From Actinomycetes bacterium (GTDB lineage: Bacteria; Actinomycetota; Acidimicrobiia; Acidimicrobiales; RAAP-2): a stretch of 64,000 nucleotides of DNA. Location of the stretch: the NCBI GenBank assembly GCA_021844425.1, contig JAKBTL010000096.1, positions 20,687 to 84,686 of the forward strand, given 5' to 3'. The notes beneath the pieces are model-generated. The model had not been told where the DNA came from. It was given only the letters and a program-made list of their open reading frames with translations, and ran no database searches. This document shows, piece after piece, positions 1-8,036 of the stretch. Positions within the stretch are counted from its first letter, which is position 1, and the number at the start of each line of letters is the position of its first letter. The translations under genes were made by a program, and so were the position numbers.

Positions 1-808
1 CAGCGAGGGCCCTTCCCCGGCCCGGGCCCGTTCGACGGCCTGCCGCGCAGCGCGGTAGACGGCCTCAACGTCGTTGTCCTCGATCCGCACGCCAGGCATG
101 GCGTTGGCAGCGGCGCGCGGCGAGTTGTCGGCCACGGCCGTCGACGCGCCCCGGTCGACCGAGATACCCCAGTCGTTGTCCTCGACGACGAACACCACGG
201 GGAGCTTCCAGAGGGCGGCGAGGTTGAGCGACTCGTGGAAGGCGCCCTGGTTGGCCGCCCCCTCACCAGTGACGGCCACCGCCACGCTGTCAGTGCCTCG
301 TTGGCGGAACGCGAACGCCTGGCCGAGAGCCGGGGGCAGCCCCTCGGCGATGATACCTGAGCACGAGAAGTGCACAGCCGGGTCGAACAGATGCATGTGC
401 CCGCCGCGACCATGGCCGAGGCCGCCCTCGCGCCCGAAGATCTCGGCGGTCATCCTGGCGAGGTCGACGCCGTGAGCGATGGCGAGATGGTGCGGGCGGT
501 GCGTCGCGGTCAGCGCGTCGGAGGGCCGGAGATGCGGGCAGACGCCTGCCGCAACCGGCTCCTGCCCGGCTGCCAGGTGCATCTCACCTGGGATCTTCCC
601 GGCGCCGATGTCGAAGCCCGGCGTCTTGTCGGCGTGGTACTCCTGACGGATCCTCTCTTCGTAGGTGCGGATCAGGACCATCGTGCGGTAGAGGTCCAGG
701 CGCACCGATCCTTCCAGCGGGCGGTCAGCCTCGGAGTCGTCGGACCTTGGATGGTCGGACTGGGAAAAGCCGGACTGGGAAAAGCCGGACTGGGAGATTG
801 CAGCCACG
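1..808 (-). CDS. Thiamine-diphosphate dehydrogenase E1 alpha subunit (AcoA/PdhA family), 3' end outside window
   Basis: E1 alpha decarboxylates a 2-oxoacid or acetoin on thiamine diphosphate and passes the acyl group to an E2 lipoyl domain. The reverse strand reads LYRTMVLIRTYEERIR near the N-terminus and the ThDP motif GEGAANQGAFHESLN further on, with FVVEDNDWGIS following, as in AcoA/PdhA proteins; the usual GDG is GEG here. The chosen start is GTG at 808, 7 nt after GGAGG. The first ~35 residues are family-atypical and include a repeated SQSGF from a 15-bp tandem repeat. The C-terminus, and any E1 beta partner, lie beyond base 1. A second E1 alpha gene lies at 50176-51207. Family is secure; substrate is unknown. 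Confidence 0.85.
756..800. repeat. 15-bp tandem repeat, 3 copies, inside the 5' end of the E1 alpha gene
   Basis: The unit CGGACTGGGAAAAGC occurs at 756-770 and 771-785, with a decayed third copy at 786-800. In the E1 alpha frame it encodes SQSGF repeats just after the start codon. Confidence 0.9.
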
Positions 809-992
809 GGCACGCCTCCTCTGCCTGTGCCGCTGCTGGCCACGTCGAGGGCCAGAGCAGATCGGCCTCACGGCGAGCCTACGACCGTGTCACCTGACCG
901 ACAAGGCCTCGTGCCCCCACTGTCACGGGCTATGCCTGGATCGGCCTGGTCGCTGTGACCACCGGCCCTACTCCGGCAGGAGCGCGACTTGG

Positions 993-1565
993 ATGATCGA
1001 AGGGATGGTCAAAGCGCCGCCACGGCCGGTCATCTTCTTGACCGACTCCTTCGAGCTCGAAGAGACGCACGTCGATGCCGAGAGCCGGCTCTTTCGTGCG
1101 GCGTCCGAGCTGCTGCCGCTCGTCGGGGCTGCTACGGCCTCGGGCGAGACCGTCCTCATGAGGATCGGCCCTGCGCTCGGCGACCACGTGCTCGGGATCC
1201 CCGCCAGGGTGCACCTGGGCCCGCGCTGGACAAGAGGCGGCTGCGCGGCGATCGCCCTGCGCTGGGAGGCAGCGCACTTCGACTCGCTCTTCCCCGTCCT
1301 CGACGGCACCTTGATCATCTCTCCGCTCGGGAAGCACCGCTGCCGTGTCGCGATCGAAGCCTCGTACCGGCCTCCGCTCGAAGGCATCGGTGCGCTCCTC
1401 GACCGCGCCGTGCTCAACCGGGTTGCACAGTCGACCGTCCATGAGTTCCTGCGGCAGCTCGGCACCGCACTGTCGCCGCAGTCGGAGCCGGCAGCAGTCG
1501 ATCCTGCACCTCAGGCGCGGCGAGACGCCGGATGTCTCGTCACCGACGATCGCCGGACGCTGTAG
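993..1565 (+). CDS. START/SRPBCC-like hypothetical protein
   Basis: A 190-residue protein with G/C-rich third codon positions throughout. The body opens with RPVIFLTDSFELEETHVDAE and ends with a helix-like stretch around YRPPLEGIGALLDRAVLNRV and VHEFLRQL. This resembles the C-terminal helix that closes SRPBCC (START-fold) ligand-binding proteins, but I recognise no catalytic motif. The start is ATG 993 with AGGAG 10 nt upstream; ATG 1005 is possible. Its TAG stop lies in the first unit of a tandem repeat that also encodes the C-terminus of the converging acyl-CoA synthetase gene, so the two 3' ends overlap by 26 bp. Function unknown. Confidence 0.6.
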   Translation: MIEGMVKAPPRPVIFLTDSFELEETHVDAESRLFRAASELLPLVGAATASGETVLMRIGPALGDHVLGIPARVHLGPRWTRGGCAAIALRWEAAHFDSLFPVLDGTLIISPLGKHRCRVAIEASYRPPLEGIGALLDRAVLNRVAQSTVHEFLRQLGTALSPQSEPAAVDPAPQARRDAGCLVTDDRRTL

Positions 1566-3714
1566 AGGGGTCGGACGCTGTAGAGGGGTCGGACGCTGTA
1601 GAGGGGTCGGACGCTGTAGAGCCCAGGACCTGCAGCTCGCGGCGCAGCTGCGTGAGCACCTCGGGATCCTCCAAGCCGGTCACGTCACCTCGGGCAGCGC
1701 CGTCCACCACCAGGTCGCGCAGGAGGCGCCGGACGATCTTCCCGCTGCGCGTACGAGGCATGGTCGACAGCACGTACATCCGCTTGGGCCGAGCGATGGG
1801 GCCGATGGCCTCGACTAGGCGGTCCGACAACCGTTCCTCGCCGACGCTACCGAGGGCGTCGGCGGCCAACGTCACGAACCCCACCGGCACCTGGCCCTTG
1901 GTCTCGTCGTCGACGCCGATGACCGCCGCCTCGGCGACGCCGGGCACGCTCAGTAGCGCGCTCTCCATCTCCATGGTCGACAGCCGGTGCGCGGCGACGT
2001 TGATGACGCCGTCGACCCGGCCCACGACCCAGATGTGCCCGTCGGGGTCCTCCAAGGCGGCATCGGCGCTGGCGTAGACGCCGGGACCGAAGGCCGAGAA
2101 GTACTGCGTGCGATAACGCTCGGGCTCCCTCCAGATGCTGCGGAACAGCGTCGGGAACGGTGTCGTGAGGACCAGGTGCCCCACTGCCCCGGTCCGCACC
2201 GGCACTCCCGCACCCCCGGCACCGGCGGCACCGGCGGCGTCGGGGTCGGCGGCACCGGCGGCACCGGCGGCGTCAGGGTCGGCGGCACCGTCGGCGTCAG
2301 GGTCGGCGGCACCGTCGGACAGGATGGCGTAGGCGTGCCCGGGGAGCGGCAGCCCGCACGACCCGGGCTTGGCCGGGGTCACCCCTGCGATCGACGACGT
2401 CCAGGCGCTCCCGGTCTCGCTCTGCCCGTAAGTGTTGTTGATCTCGAGGCGGCCGTGGCCGACGTGATCCTGGACCCAGTGCCAGGTCTTGGCGTCGAGC
2501 GGCTCACCCACCAAGGCCACCATCTGCAGCGTCGACAGGTCGTGGCGCCGGGTCCACTGCTCCCCGTAGCGAGCGAGCATGCGCAGCAGCGTGGGAGCCG
2601 TGAAGACCTTGGTCACGCAGTTCTCGGCGACGACGCGGTAGAAGCGGTCCGGCTCGGGGAAGTCCAGCGCTCCTTCGCACGCGAGCATGCTCGCCCCACA
2701 GGCGGTGGCACCCACCAGCTCGAAGATCGGGAACGTCAGCCAGCCCACGTCGGCCGTGCACCAGTAGACGTCGTCGGGCCCGAGGTCCAACGACAACCTC
2801 ACGTTGTGGTACGCGCCCACCATGAACCCCAGGCCGCTGTGCACCAGTCCCTTCGGCTTCGCGCTGGTGCCACTCGTGTAGATGATGAACCCAGGTTCGT
2901 TCGCCTCGACCGGCACCGGGTCGGCGAGCGCGGCGGTGCGCGCGAGCAACTCGTCCCAGAACAGGTCTCGTCCCTCGGTCATCGGCACTCGAGGGTTGCC
3001 GCTGCGGCGCACGACCACCACGTGCTCCACGGAAGGAAGCTGCCCCAGCACCGAGTCCAGCGTGGACTTCAGGGCAATCGGTCTCCCCCGACGGAAGCTC
3101 TCGTCCGCGGTCACCACCACCCGCGCCCCGGTGTCCACGATGCGGTCAGCCAACGCCTGCGCCGAGAACCCCGAGAAGATGACGTTGTAGATCGCCCCGA
3201 TCCGGAAGCAGGCGTGCACCGCCGCGAACGTCTCGAGGAGGTTCGGGAGGAAGACCGCCACCACGTCGCCTCGGCGCACCCCGAGGTCGGACAGCGCCTG
3301 GGCGAAACGGGCGGTCTGCTCGAGCAGCTCCGCGTAGGTCCACGACCGCTCAGCACCGTCCTCGCCCAGCCACCGCACGGCCAATCGCTCAGGATCGATG
3401 CGGGCGTGGCGGTCGACGCAGTTGACGCTGACGTTGCCGACGACGCCCGGGAAGTATTCGAACCCGTCCGCCAGGTCGCCGACGACGACCGGGTTCGCAG
3501 GCCAGCCAGACATCCACTCGAGGTCGTCGGCCACCTTGGCCCAGTAGGTGCCAGGGTCTCGAACGGACTCCTGGTACAGCGCCCGGTAGCTCTCGAGGTC
3601 GGTCACCGGCAACCGTCCCGACGGCGGTCTCGGTGGGGGGATGAGGGTGGCCTCGCGCACCATCGGCGGCAGCGTCACGGTTGCATGGTTGGGGCCCGCT
3701 GCCGCACGCGCCAT
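1540..3714 (-). CDS. AMP-forming acyl-CoA synthetase (acetyl/propionyl-CoA synthetase-like)
   Basis: Activates a short carboxylic acid with ATP and CoA through an acyl-adenylate. The N-terminal ACAS domain is followed by the AMP-binding motif IIYTSGTSAKPKG (near residue 280), the adenylation motif NNTYGQSETG, and the C-terminal catalytic-lysine motif RTRSGKIVRRLL (near 656). The WWQTETG tryptophan of true acetyl-CoA synthetases is replaced by YGQSETG, so the substrate may be longer or different. The start is ATG 3714 with GGAGGTGA 9 nt upstream. At 724 aa it is longer than the usual ~650 because of an Ala/Asp/Gly insertion at about residues 463-500 and a C-terminal STASDP repeat, both from tandem repeats. 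Divergent from dedA. Confidence 0.88.
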   Translation of the reverse strand: MARAAAGPNHATVTLPPMVREATLIPPPRPPSGRLPVTDLESYRALYQESVRDPGTYWAKVADDLEWMSGWPANPVVVGDLADGFEYFPGVVGNVSVNCVDRHARIDPERLAVRWLGEDGAERSWTYAELLEQTARFAQALSDLGVRRGDVVAVFLPNLLETFAAVHACFRIGAIYNVIFSGFSAQALADRIVDTGARVVVTADESFRRGRPIALKSTLDSVLGQLPSVEHVVVVRRSGNPRVPMTEGRDLFWDELLARTAALADPVPVEANEPGFIIYTSGTSAKPKGLVHSGLGFMVGAYHNVRLSLDLGPDDVYWCTADVGWLTFPIFELVGATACGASMLACEGALDFPEPDRFYRVVAENCVTKVFTAPTLLRMLARYGEQWTRRHDLSTLQMVALVGEPLDAKTWHWVQDHVGHGRLEINNTYGQSETGSAWTSSIAGVTPAKPGSCGLPLPGHAYAILSDGAADPDADGAADPDAAGAAGAADPDAAGAAGAGGAGVPVRTGAVGHLVLTTPFPTLFRSIWREPERYRTQYFSAFGPGVYASADAALEDPDGHIWVVGRVDGVINVAAHRLSTMEMESALLSVPGVAEAAVIGVDDETKGQVPVGFVTLAADALGSVGEERLSDRLVEAIGPIARPKRMYVLSTMPRTRSGKIVRRLLRDLVVDGAARGDVTGLEDPEVLTQLRRELQVLGSTASDPSTASDPSTASDPSTASGDRR
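1554..1621. repeat. 18-bp tandem repeat spanning the converging 3' ends of two genes
   Basis: Unit CGGACGCTGTAGAGGGGT starts at 1554, 1572, 1590 and 1608; the last copy is 14 bp. On the plus strand every unit carries TAG, the first being the stop of the START-like gene. On the minus strand it encodes the in-frame STASDP repeat that ends the acyl-CoA synthetase. Confidence 0.95.
2221..2319. repeat. Degenerate Ala/Asp/Gly-coding repeat inside the acyl-CoA synthetase gene
   Basis: Imperfect repeats built from GGCACCG(G/T)CGGCGTC and GGGTCGGC. On the minus strand they encode an insertion of AADPDA/AGAAG modules between the core and C-terminal domains of the acyl-CoA synthetase. It is a low-complexity, in-frame expansion. 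Confidence 0.8.
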
Positions 3715-3950
3715 GGACGTCGTCACCTCCGCTGGGTGGTGCCCGCCTGAATGAGACCCGACGAGTCTACGCACTCCTGTTCTGCGTGCGCCCAACCTTT
3801 GAAGCCGAAACTCCTCAGGTTGCCTGCCCCTGCCCAATGGGCAACCCGGATGCCACTGCCTCGCGGGCTGACCACAGTACGCTCCTATCGGCGTGCGCGT
3901 GACTGTGCTGCAGGAGCGCCGGCCAGGCCCATCCACAACCGGAGTCCGAG

Positions 3951-4589
3951 TTGGAACACCTCGTCGTCAGCCAGATCACTCGACACGGCTACCTCGCCGT
4001 GTTCTTTCTCATGGTGCTCGAATCGGCCTGCATCCCGATCCCGAGCGAGGCCGTGATGCTCCTCGGCGGTGCGCTCGCCGCCGGCATCACCGTCGCGGGC
4101 GTGAGCTCCCACCTCAACGTGGTGACCGTGGCACTGCTCGGGACCCTCGGCAACGTCGTGGGCGCCCTCGTCGCCTACGGCGTCGGCCGAGCAGGCGGCC
4201 GGCCGGTCGTCGAACGCTGGGGCCGGTACGTCCTCCTGCGTCGACACGACCTGGATCGTGCCGAGCGCTTCTTCGCCCGCCACGGTCGTTCGGCGGTGCT
4301 CATCGGTCGGGTCCTCCCGGTCGTTCGAACCTTCATCAGCCTCCCAGCGGGGATCGCCGAGATGCCCGCTGGGCAATTCACCGTCCTGACCGCCCTCGGC
4401 AGCCTTCCCTGGACGTTCGCCCTGGCGTTCGCCGGCTACGCGGTCGCGGGGCACTGGCGCGCGGTCTCCTCCGCCTTCACCCCCGTCACCATCGGGTTCG
4501 CTGCCGTCATCGCGGCGGCGATCGCCTGGTGGGCCGTCCGGCGCCTGCGCGGACGTCCTGACGTCGGCGTCGTGCGCGACAGCGGGTAG
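3951..4589 (+). CDS. DedA family membrane protein
   Basis: DedA proteins are polytopic inner-membrane proteins; several members act as lipid-carrier (undecaprenyl phosphate or phospholipid) transporters. The 212-residue sequence has the conserved N-terminal acidic/proline block FLMVLESACIPIPSEAVML, several hydrophobic segments, and the RxxPxxRTFxxxxAG motif as GRVLPVVRTFISLPAG. The start is TTG 3951 with GGAG 6 nt upstream; no better start is in frame. The length is typical. It is divergent from the acyl-CoA synthetase with ~240 bp between them. The transported lipid here is unknown. Confidence 0.88.
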   Translation: MEHLVVSQITRHGYLAVFFLMVLESACIPIPSEAVMLLGGALAAGITVAGVSSHLNVVTVALLGTLGNVVGALVAYGVGRAGGRPVVERWGRYVLLRRHDLDRAERFFARHGRSAVLIGRVLPVVRTFISLPAGIAEMPAGQFTVLTALGSLPWTFALAFAGYAVAGHWRAVSSAFTPVTIGFAAVIAAAIAWWAVRRLRGRPDVGVVRDSG

Positions 4590-4699
4590 CGCTGAGCACG
4601 GCACCGGCGGCGAACCGCTCGGCGCCCACGACGATCAAGCCCTTCTGCCATGAGCGCCACGCTCGACGTGGCGCTACGAGGGGATCGAAGATGAGCTGC

Positions 4700-4731
4700 C
4701 CGATCTGGCAGCTCTGCGACGGCCAGATCGG
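4700..4731. repeat. Perfect inverted repeat (hairpin or dyad operator)
   Basis: CCGATCTGGC at 4700-4709 and GCCAGATCGG at 4722-4731 are perfect 10-bp arms with a 12-nt spacer. No T-tract follows, so this is a weak terminator candidate; a regulator-binding dyad is equally possible. Confidence 0.6.
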
Positions 4732-5034
4732 ACCCATCGATCGATACCGCGCGCTGCTGGCGCAGTCACACCGGCACCTGGCGGGGCTCGTGACTGTCGG
4801 AGCTCTTTCGACTGCGCTCGCGGCGCGTCGAGCCGGGCTCGCCGAATGGCGTTCGCTCCCGCTGTCGTCGGTGCCTGCATGGTCTTTCCAGGCAGCCCTC
4901 AGCCCATCTCCTGGCGAGCGACAGCGTGTCCATCGGGAGCGTCAGCACGAGAGCCAGCGGCGGCAGTGTGCCGGGTCCGGCAAGCTCAGCCCGCATGAGC
5001 GGAGATGGCCCAGGCAGAATCGTGCACGGGGCTT

Positions 5035-5058
5035 CACCCAGGAGGTCACCCAGGAGGT
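5035..5058. repeat. 12-bp tandem duplication
   Basis: CACCCAGGAGGT occurs twice in immediate succession in a non-coding stretch. Confidence 0.9.
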
Positions 5059-5225
5059 GCTTGACCCCAGGAGAGACCGAACGCCCGCGCTCCAGAAGAC
5101 GGAGCGCGTTCGCAATCGTGTGCGCTGCTCCGATGCACTGTGCACTGCTTCGCGTCGGAATCGTCTTGGCGCTTGACGTCGCCGCCTGCTGGCGCTACAG
5201 ATGAGGGTGGCGGCAGGGAGAAAGC

Positions 5226-5495
5226 GTGCCGATCATGGAAGTTACCGAGTCGGGCCGTGTGTACCACTCCCACCAGCAGGCCATCGGACAGCTCTTCCAG
5301 ATCGGCCTGGCAGCCACGTCGCTGCAGAAGCGCACTGCCGATCCGTACGTGCAGGAGCAGCTTCTGCGCATGGTCGCGGACCTGGACCAGGTCATCGCCG
5401 CGCTTCGGTCGGTGACGTTCGACCTCGTGCCCGACTCCCTGGCGGCGCTCGAGCTGGTTCCCGAACTGCCTGGGTCCGAGCCTCCCGCTGCCTGA
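5226..5495 (+). CDS. Small orphan protein resembling a histidine-kinase DHp (HisKA_3) module
   Basis: An 89-residue protein from GTG 5226 (AGGGAG upstream; ATG 5235 is an alternative). HQQAIGQLFQIGLAATSL aligns by eye with the HD-x-V-I-Q-x-L-F-x-x-G-L-x-L-Q phospho-acceptor helix of NarL/DevS-type kinases, and LDQVIAALRSVTFDL with its second helix. The histidine is kept, but the neighbouring acidic residue is Gln and there is no ATP-binding domain. It could be a dimerising decoy or phosphotransfer stub, or a remnant of a larger kinase. Third-position bias is strong, so it is probably expressed. Function is inferred only from resemblance. Confidence 0.6.
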   Translation: MPIMEVTESGRVYHSHQQAIGQLFQIGLAATSLQKRTADPYVQEQLLRMVADLDQVIAALRSVTFDLVPDSLAALELVPELPGSEPPAA

Positions 5496-5579
5496 CGCGC
5501 GGGGCCAGCGACTGCCAAAGGACGGCCACGCGGCGTTCCCGTCTCGTCACTGTTCGCGGAGATCCGCGGGAAGTGGTAC

Positions 5580-5601
5580 TCGCGTTGTAGTCGCGTTGTA
5601 G
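5580..5601. repeat. 11-bp tandem duplication
   Basis: TCGCGTTGTAG occurs twice in succession at the edge of the decayed region. Confidence 0.9.
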
Positions 5602-5656
5602 TCCCGAGCAACATCCACTTCGTCGTCGGTGCGCTGGCACGCAGCAGGTGCTCGGC

Positions 5657-6258
5657 TCAGGAAGCACAGGCAGACGTTGCGTTGATCTCGAGCAGGTGTC
5701 TCTTTGGACCCGGGGCCAATGGAAAGGCGCGCCCCTGGACTGTCAACATGGCCCCGGCACCGCTGGTGATTCCTGCCGATCCGGCTGCCCGTCCCCGTCC
5801 CGTCGCGGGACTTGCACACGTGATCTTCGTAAAGCGGCTGCCCCGTCGATCAACCACATGACGTGGCCGGCGACGTAGGCAACGGTCGCGGCGGCCTGAT
5901 GGCCAAGACGAATCTGAGGGCCACGAGCCAACCTCGCGCCCTTGTACAGCGTCACCCTGGCCGTCGCTGTTCTGTGGTTCACCATCATGAGTGAGACCCA
6001 CGCACCGGTCTTCGTCGCCGCGAGCCCATCGACCCCCGACCAGCCCCCGAGTGCTCGTTCACCAAGCTTCGTACCAGTTACAGCGTCGAAGCTGCTCAGA
6101 ACGGCACCGGGAATGGACGCGCCTTGCCTGTCGCCGAGCACGTAGAGGGTCCGTCCGTTCGGAGAGCCCACCATCGCGGCGGGCCGGTATCCGAGTGGGT
6201 CGACCCGGATGACAGCACCCGTCTCAGGGTCGACCGCAAGCAGGCTCGTCGGGGTCGC
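5657..6258 (-). pseudogene. Remnant of a beta-propeller (YVTN/PQQ-like) protein gene
   Basis: The reverse strand at about 6258-5825 reads like propeller blades (LLAVDPETGAVIRV, NGRTLYVLGD, LSSFDAVTG, GHVMWLIDG). The blade pattern seems to continue in another frame (KITCASPATG, LLEINATSA), implying a frameshift near 5835. There is no start codon or signal peptide: the upstream end runs into the 3' end of the integrase, so the 5' half is lost. Typical members have five or more blades; about two or three remain. The breakpoint next to an integrase suggests disruption by insertion. Boundaries are approximate. Confidence 0.55.
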
Positions 6259-7355
6259 CTCGATGCCGGGCGTCTCCGAACATCGTCGGCTGCGGACGGC
6301 TGACGCGCTGCTCGAGGGCGTGGCTGTAGACGCGCAGGGTGACACTGGCGTCGGCGTGCCCCAGCCGACCGGCTGCCGTGCGCACGTCGATGCCGGCAGC
6401 GATCATCTCCGTCGTCGAGAAATGCCGCATTTCGTGAAGGTGCGTCTTCACGCCGGCCGTCCGGGCAATACGCGTCGTGAACTTCGTGACCAGTGCCGGC
6501 ATGTACGGCTCGGCACCGACCGGAGAACGAGAGAACACGAACCCGCCGCTCGGAACCTCGAGCCCGATCCGGCGCTCGGCGTGCGTCTTCGTCGCCTTCT
6601 CAGCCCATCCCCCGCCGTGGATCTCGAAGACCGAACGGGCGATGGCGAGCGTGGCCACCTGCCAGTCGACGTCGGGCCACCGGAGCGTGCGCAGCTCCCC
6701 CCGGCGAGCGCCGGTGAGCGCGGCCATGAGGATGAACGACGCGAGGCCCGGTTCCACCTCTTCGGCCTTCCGCGCGGTCGCTTGGACCTGCTGCGGGGTC
6801 GGCGCCTTCACTTGGGCCGCGTGCACTGGCGGCGGCGTGGCACGTATCGCCACGTTGCGGTCGACGAGATCCCAACGCTCGGCCTCGTGCAGCGCGGCTC
6901 CGATGAGCCCATGCATGGGCGCACGGTCGTCGCCTTGTCGCCCTTGCCCGTGAGCTTGGCGTACAGCCGTTCGAGGTCTGACGCGGTGAGCTTGGCGAGC
7001 CGCATCTTCCCCAGCTCCGGCCGCACGACGGCATCTGCAATCTGGCGGTACGTGACCACGGTCGTCGGCGAGCGAGCGAGTCGCTGTGAACGAGGCAGCG
7101 GTCGAGCAAGTCCCCCACCGTCGTCGTCACGGTCGCACCGTTGCCGCGCGCGACCGTGGCCGCCATCTTCGCCAACTCCCTGTCGGCGTGCCGCGTGCCG
7201 GCGCATGGGTTCGCCACCTGGGGCTTGCCATCTTTCGCCTTCGCCCGCGTGGCAAGCGTCTTCGTCACCTGTATCTGCGTTCCGTTGGCGCGGAGTCCCG
7301 CGTATACGCGCAGTCGCCACACTCCGGGCCTGATCTCGGTCTCGGTGCAGTTCAC
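6224..7355 (-). pseudogene. Tyrosine-type integrase, inactivated by two frameshifts
   Basis: Three frames together rebuild one phage-type integrase. The N-terminal arm-binding part starts at 7355 (EIRPGVWRLRVYAGL). The SAM-like core-binding domain (VTYRQIADAVVRPELGKMRL, then LERLYAKLTGKGDKATTVR) is in a second frame. The catalytic domain starts near 6916 in a third. The catalytic residues survive: TGARRGEL (Arg), LHEMRHF (His-x-x-Arg), RLGHADASVT (His) and VYSH (Tyr). The first frameshift falls in a GCGA tetranucleotide run at about 7068-7080, the second at a 14-bp palindrome at 6907-6920. Its position just downstream of tRNA-Ile is typical of integrative elements using a tRNA 3' end as attB. 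Confidence 0.8.
6907..6920. repeat. 14-bp perfect palindrome at the second integrase frameshift
   Basis: GCCCATGCATGGGC is self-complementary and sits where the integrase reading frame switches for the second time. Confidence 0.85.
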
Positions 7356-7418
7356 GCAGCCATTGTGGTCAGCTGTAGTTCCAGCCGCTCACATGACGCT
7401 CGCAACAAGCCCTTGGCG

Positions 7419-7495
7419 TGGTGGGGCCGGCTGGGATCGAACCAGCGACCAAGGGATTATGAGTCCCCCGCTCTGACCACTGAGCTACGGCCCCG
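7419..7495 (-). tRNA. tRNA-Ile(CAU), likely integrative-element attachment site
   Basis: A cloverleaf folds on the minus strand. The 7-bp acceptor stem GGGGCCG/CGGCCCC is perfect, the anticodon loop is CTCATAA (anticodon CAT), and the T arm is CTGGTTCGATCCCAG. CCA is encoded (7421-7419). The GACTCATAATC loop and TTGGTCGCTGG are like E. coli ileX, so the tRNA is probably lysidine-modified and reads AUA as isoleucine; an elongator methionine tRNA is the alternative. The decayed integrase begins 63 bp downstream of the tRNA 3' end. Confidence 0.9.
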
Positions 7496-7604
7496 GACGC
7501 TGTCTAGCAGGATCTACGGGGCCTGCACGCGACGTCGCAGGACGTGCGCTCCCAACCGGTGCGTGCGTGTGGCCGCGAGGCGCCCGGCGAGTGCGCGGGA
7601 GCGA

Positions 7605-8036
7605 TCAGGGAACGGCCAGGACAGGACGCTTCGCCGCGTGCAGGACCTTGTACGCGGTCCCGCCGAGCATGAGGGCGCTGAAGACGGACGGTCCATGCAA
7701 CCCGATCACGACCACGTCCGCAGCCACCTCGTCTGCTACATGCAGGATCTCCCGAGCGGTGTCTTCGACTCGTACGCGGCGGACGTCGGCGACGACCTCG
7801 AGACTTGTTTCGCGGAGGACCGCGAGCTCCTTCCTGAGGAGGGACTCCACCTCCTCGTCGGTCTCGCGCTCGAAGGAGCCGCCACCCATCTTCCCGACGA
7901 GCACATCGTGCTCTTTCAGGTGGAGGAGATGAACCGCGCCCCCCGTCGCCTTCGCGAGGTCCCGGGCCACCACCACCGCCCGGTCGGACTGCTCCGACCT
8001 GTCGACAGCCACCATGATCGTTCGGAACTCGCTCAT
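7605..8036 (-). CDS. Universal stress protein (UspA family)
   Basis: A 143-residue single Usp domain, a soluble nucleotide-binding Rossmann-like fold. The start MSEFRTIMVAVDRSEQS and the ATP-binding C-terminus GLHGPSVFSALMLGGTAYKV followed by PVLAV match ATP-binding members. Its ATG (8036-8034) overlaps the permease stop by 4 nt (ATGA), so it is translated with the permease, a common Usp-transporter pairing that suggests regulation of the transporter. The 3' end is followed by the tRNA-Ile gene. Confidence 0.92.
   Translation of the reverse strand: MSEFRTIMVAVDRSEQSDRAVVVARDLAKATGGAVHLLHLKEHDVLVGKMGGGSFERETDEEVESLLRKELAVLRETSLEVVADVRRVRVEDTAREILHVADEVAADVVVIGLHGPSVFSALMLGGTAYKVLHAAKRPVLAVP

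Larger units (their letters stand above)
4590..5225. other. Intergenic stretch, no convincing gene
   Basis: Open frames here on either strand lack a ribosome-binding site, family features and consistent third-position bias. The stretch contains a 10-bp-arm inverted repeat (4700-4731) and a 12-bp direct duplication CACCCAGGAGGT (5035-5058). Nothing else is supported. Confidence 0.6.

Noticed and set aside
74..897. Plus-strand open frames over the first 900 bases
   Set aside because: The minus strand carries a clear E1 alpha subunit with a thiamine-diphosphate motif; the plus-strand frames are shadows.
4691..5204. Overlapping open frames in the 4.7-5.2 kb gap
   Set aside because: No ribosome site, no family features and inconsistent third-position bias.
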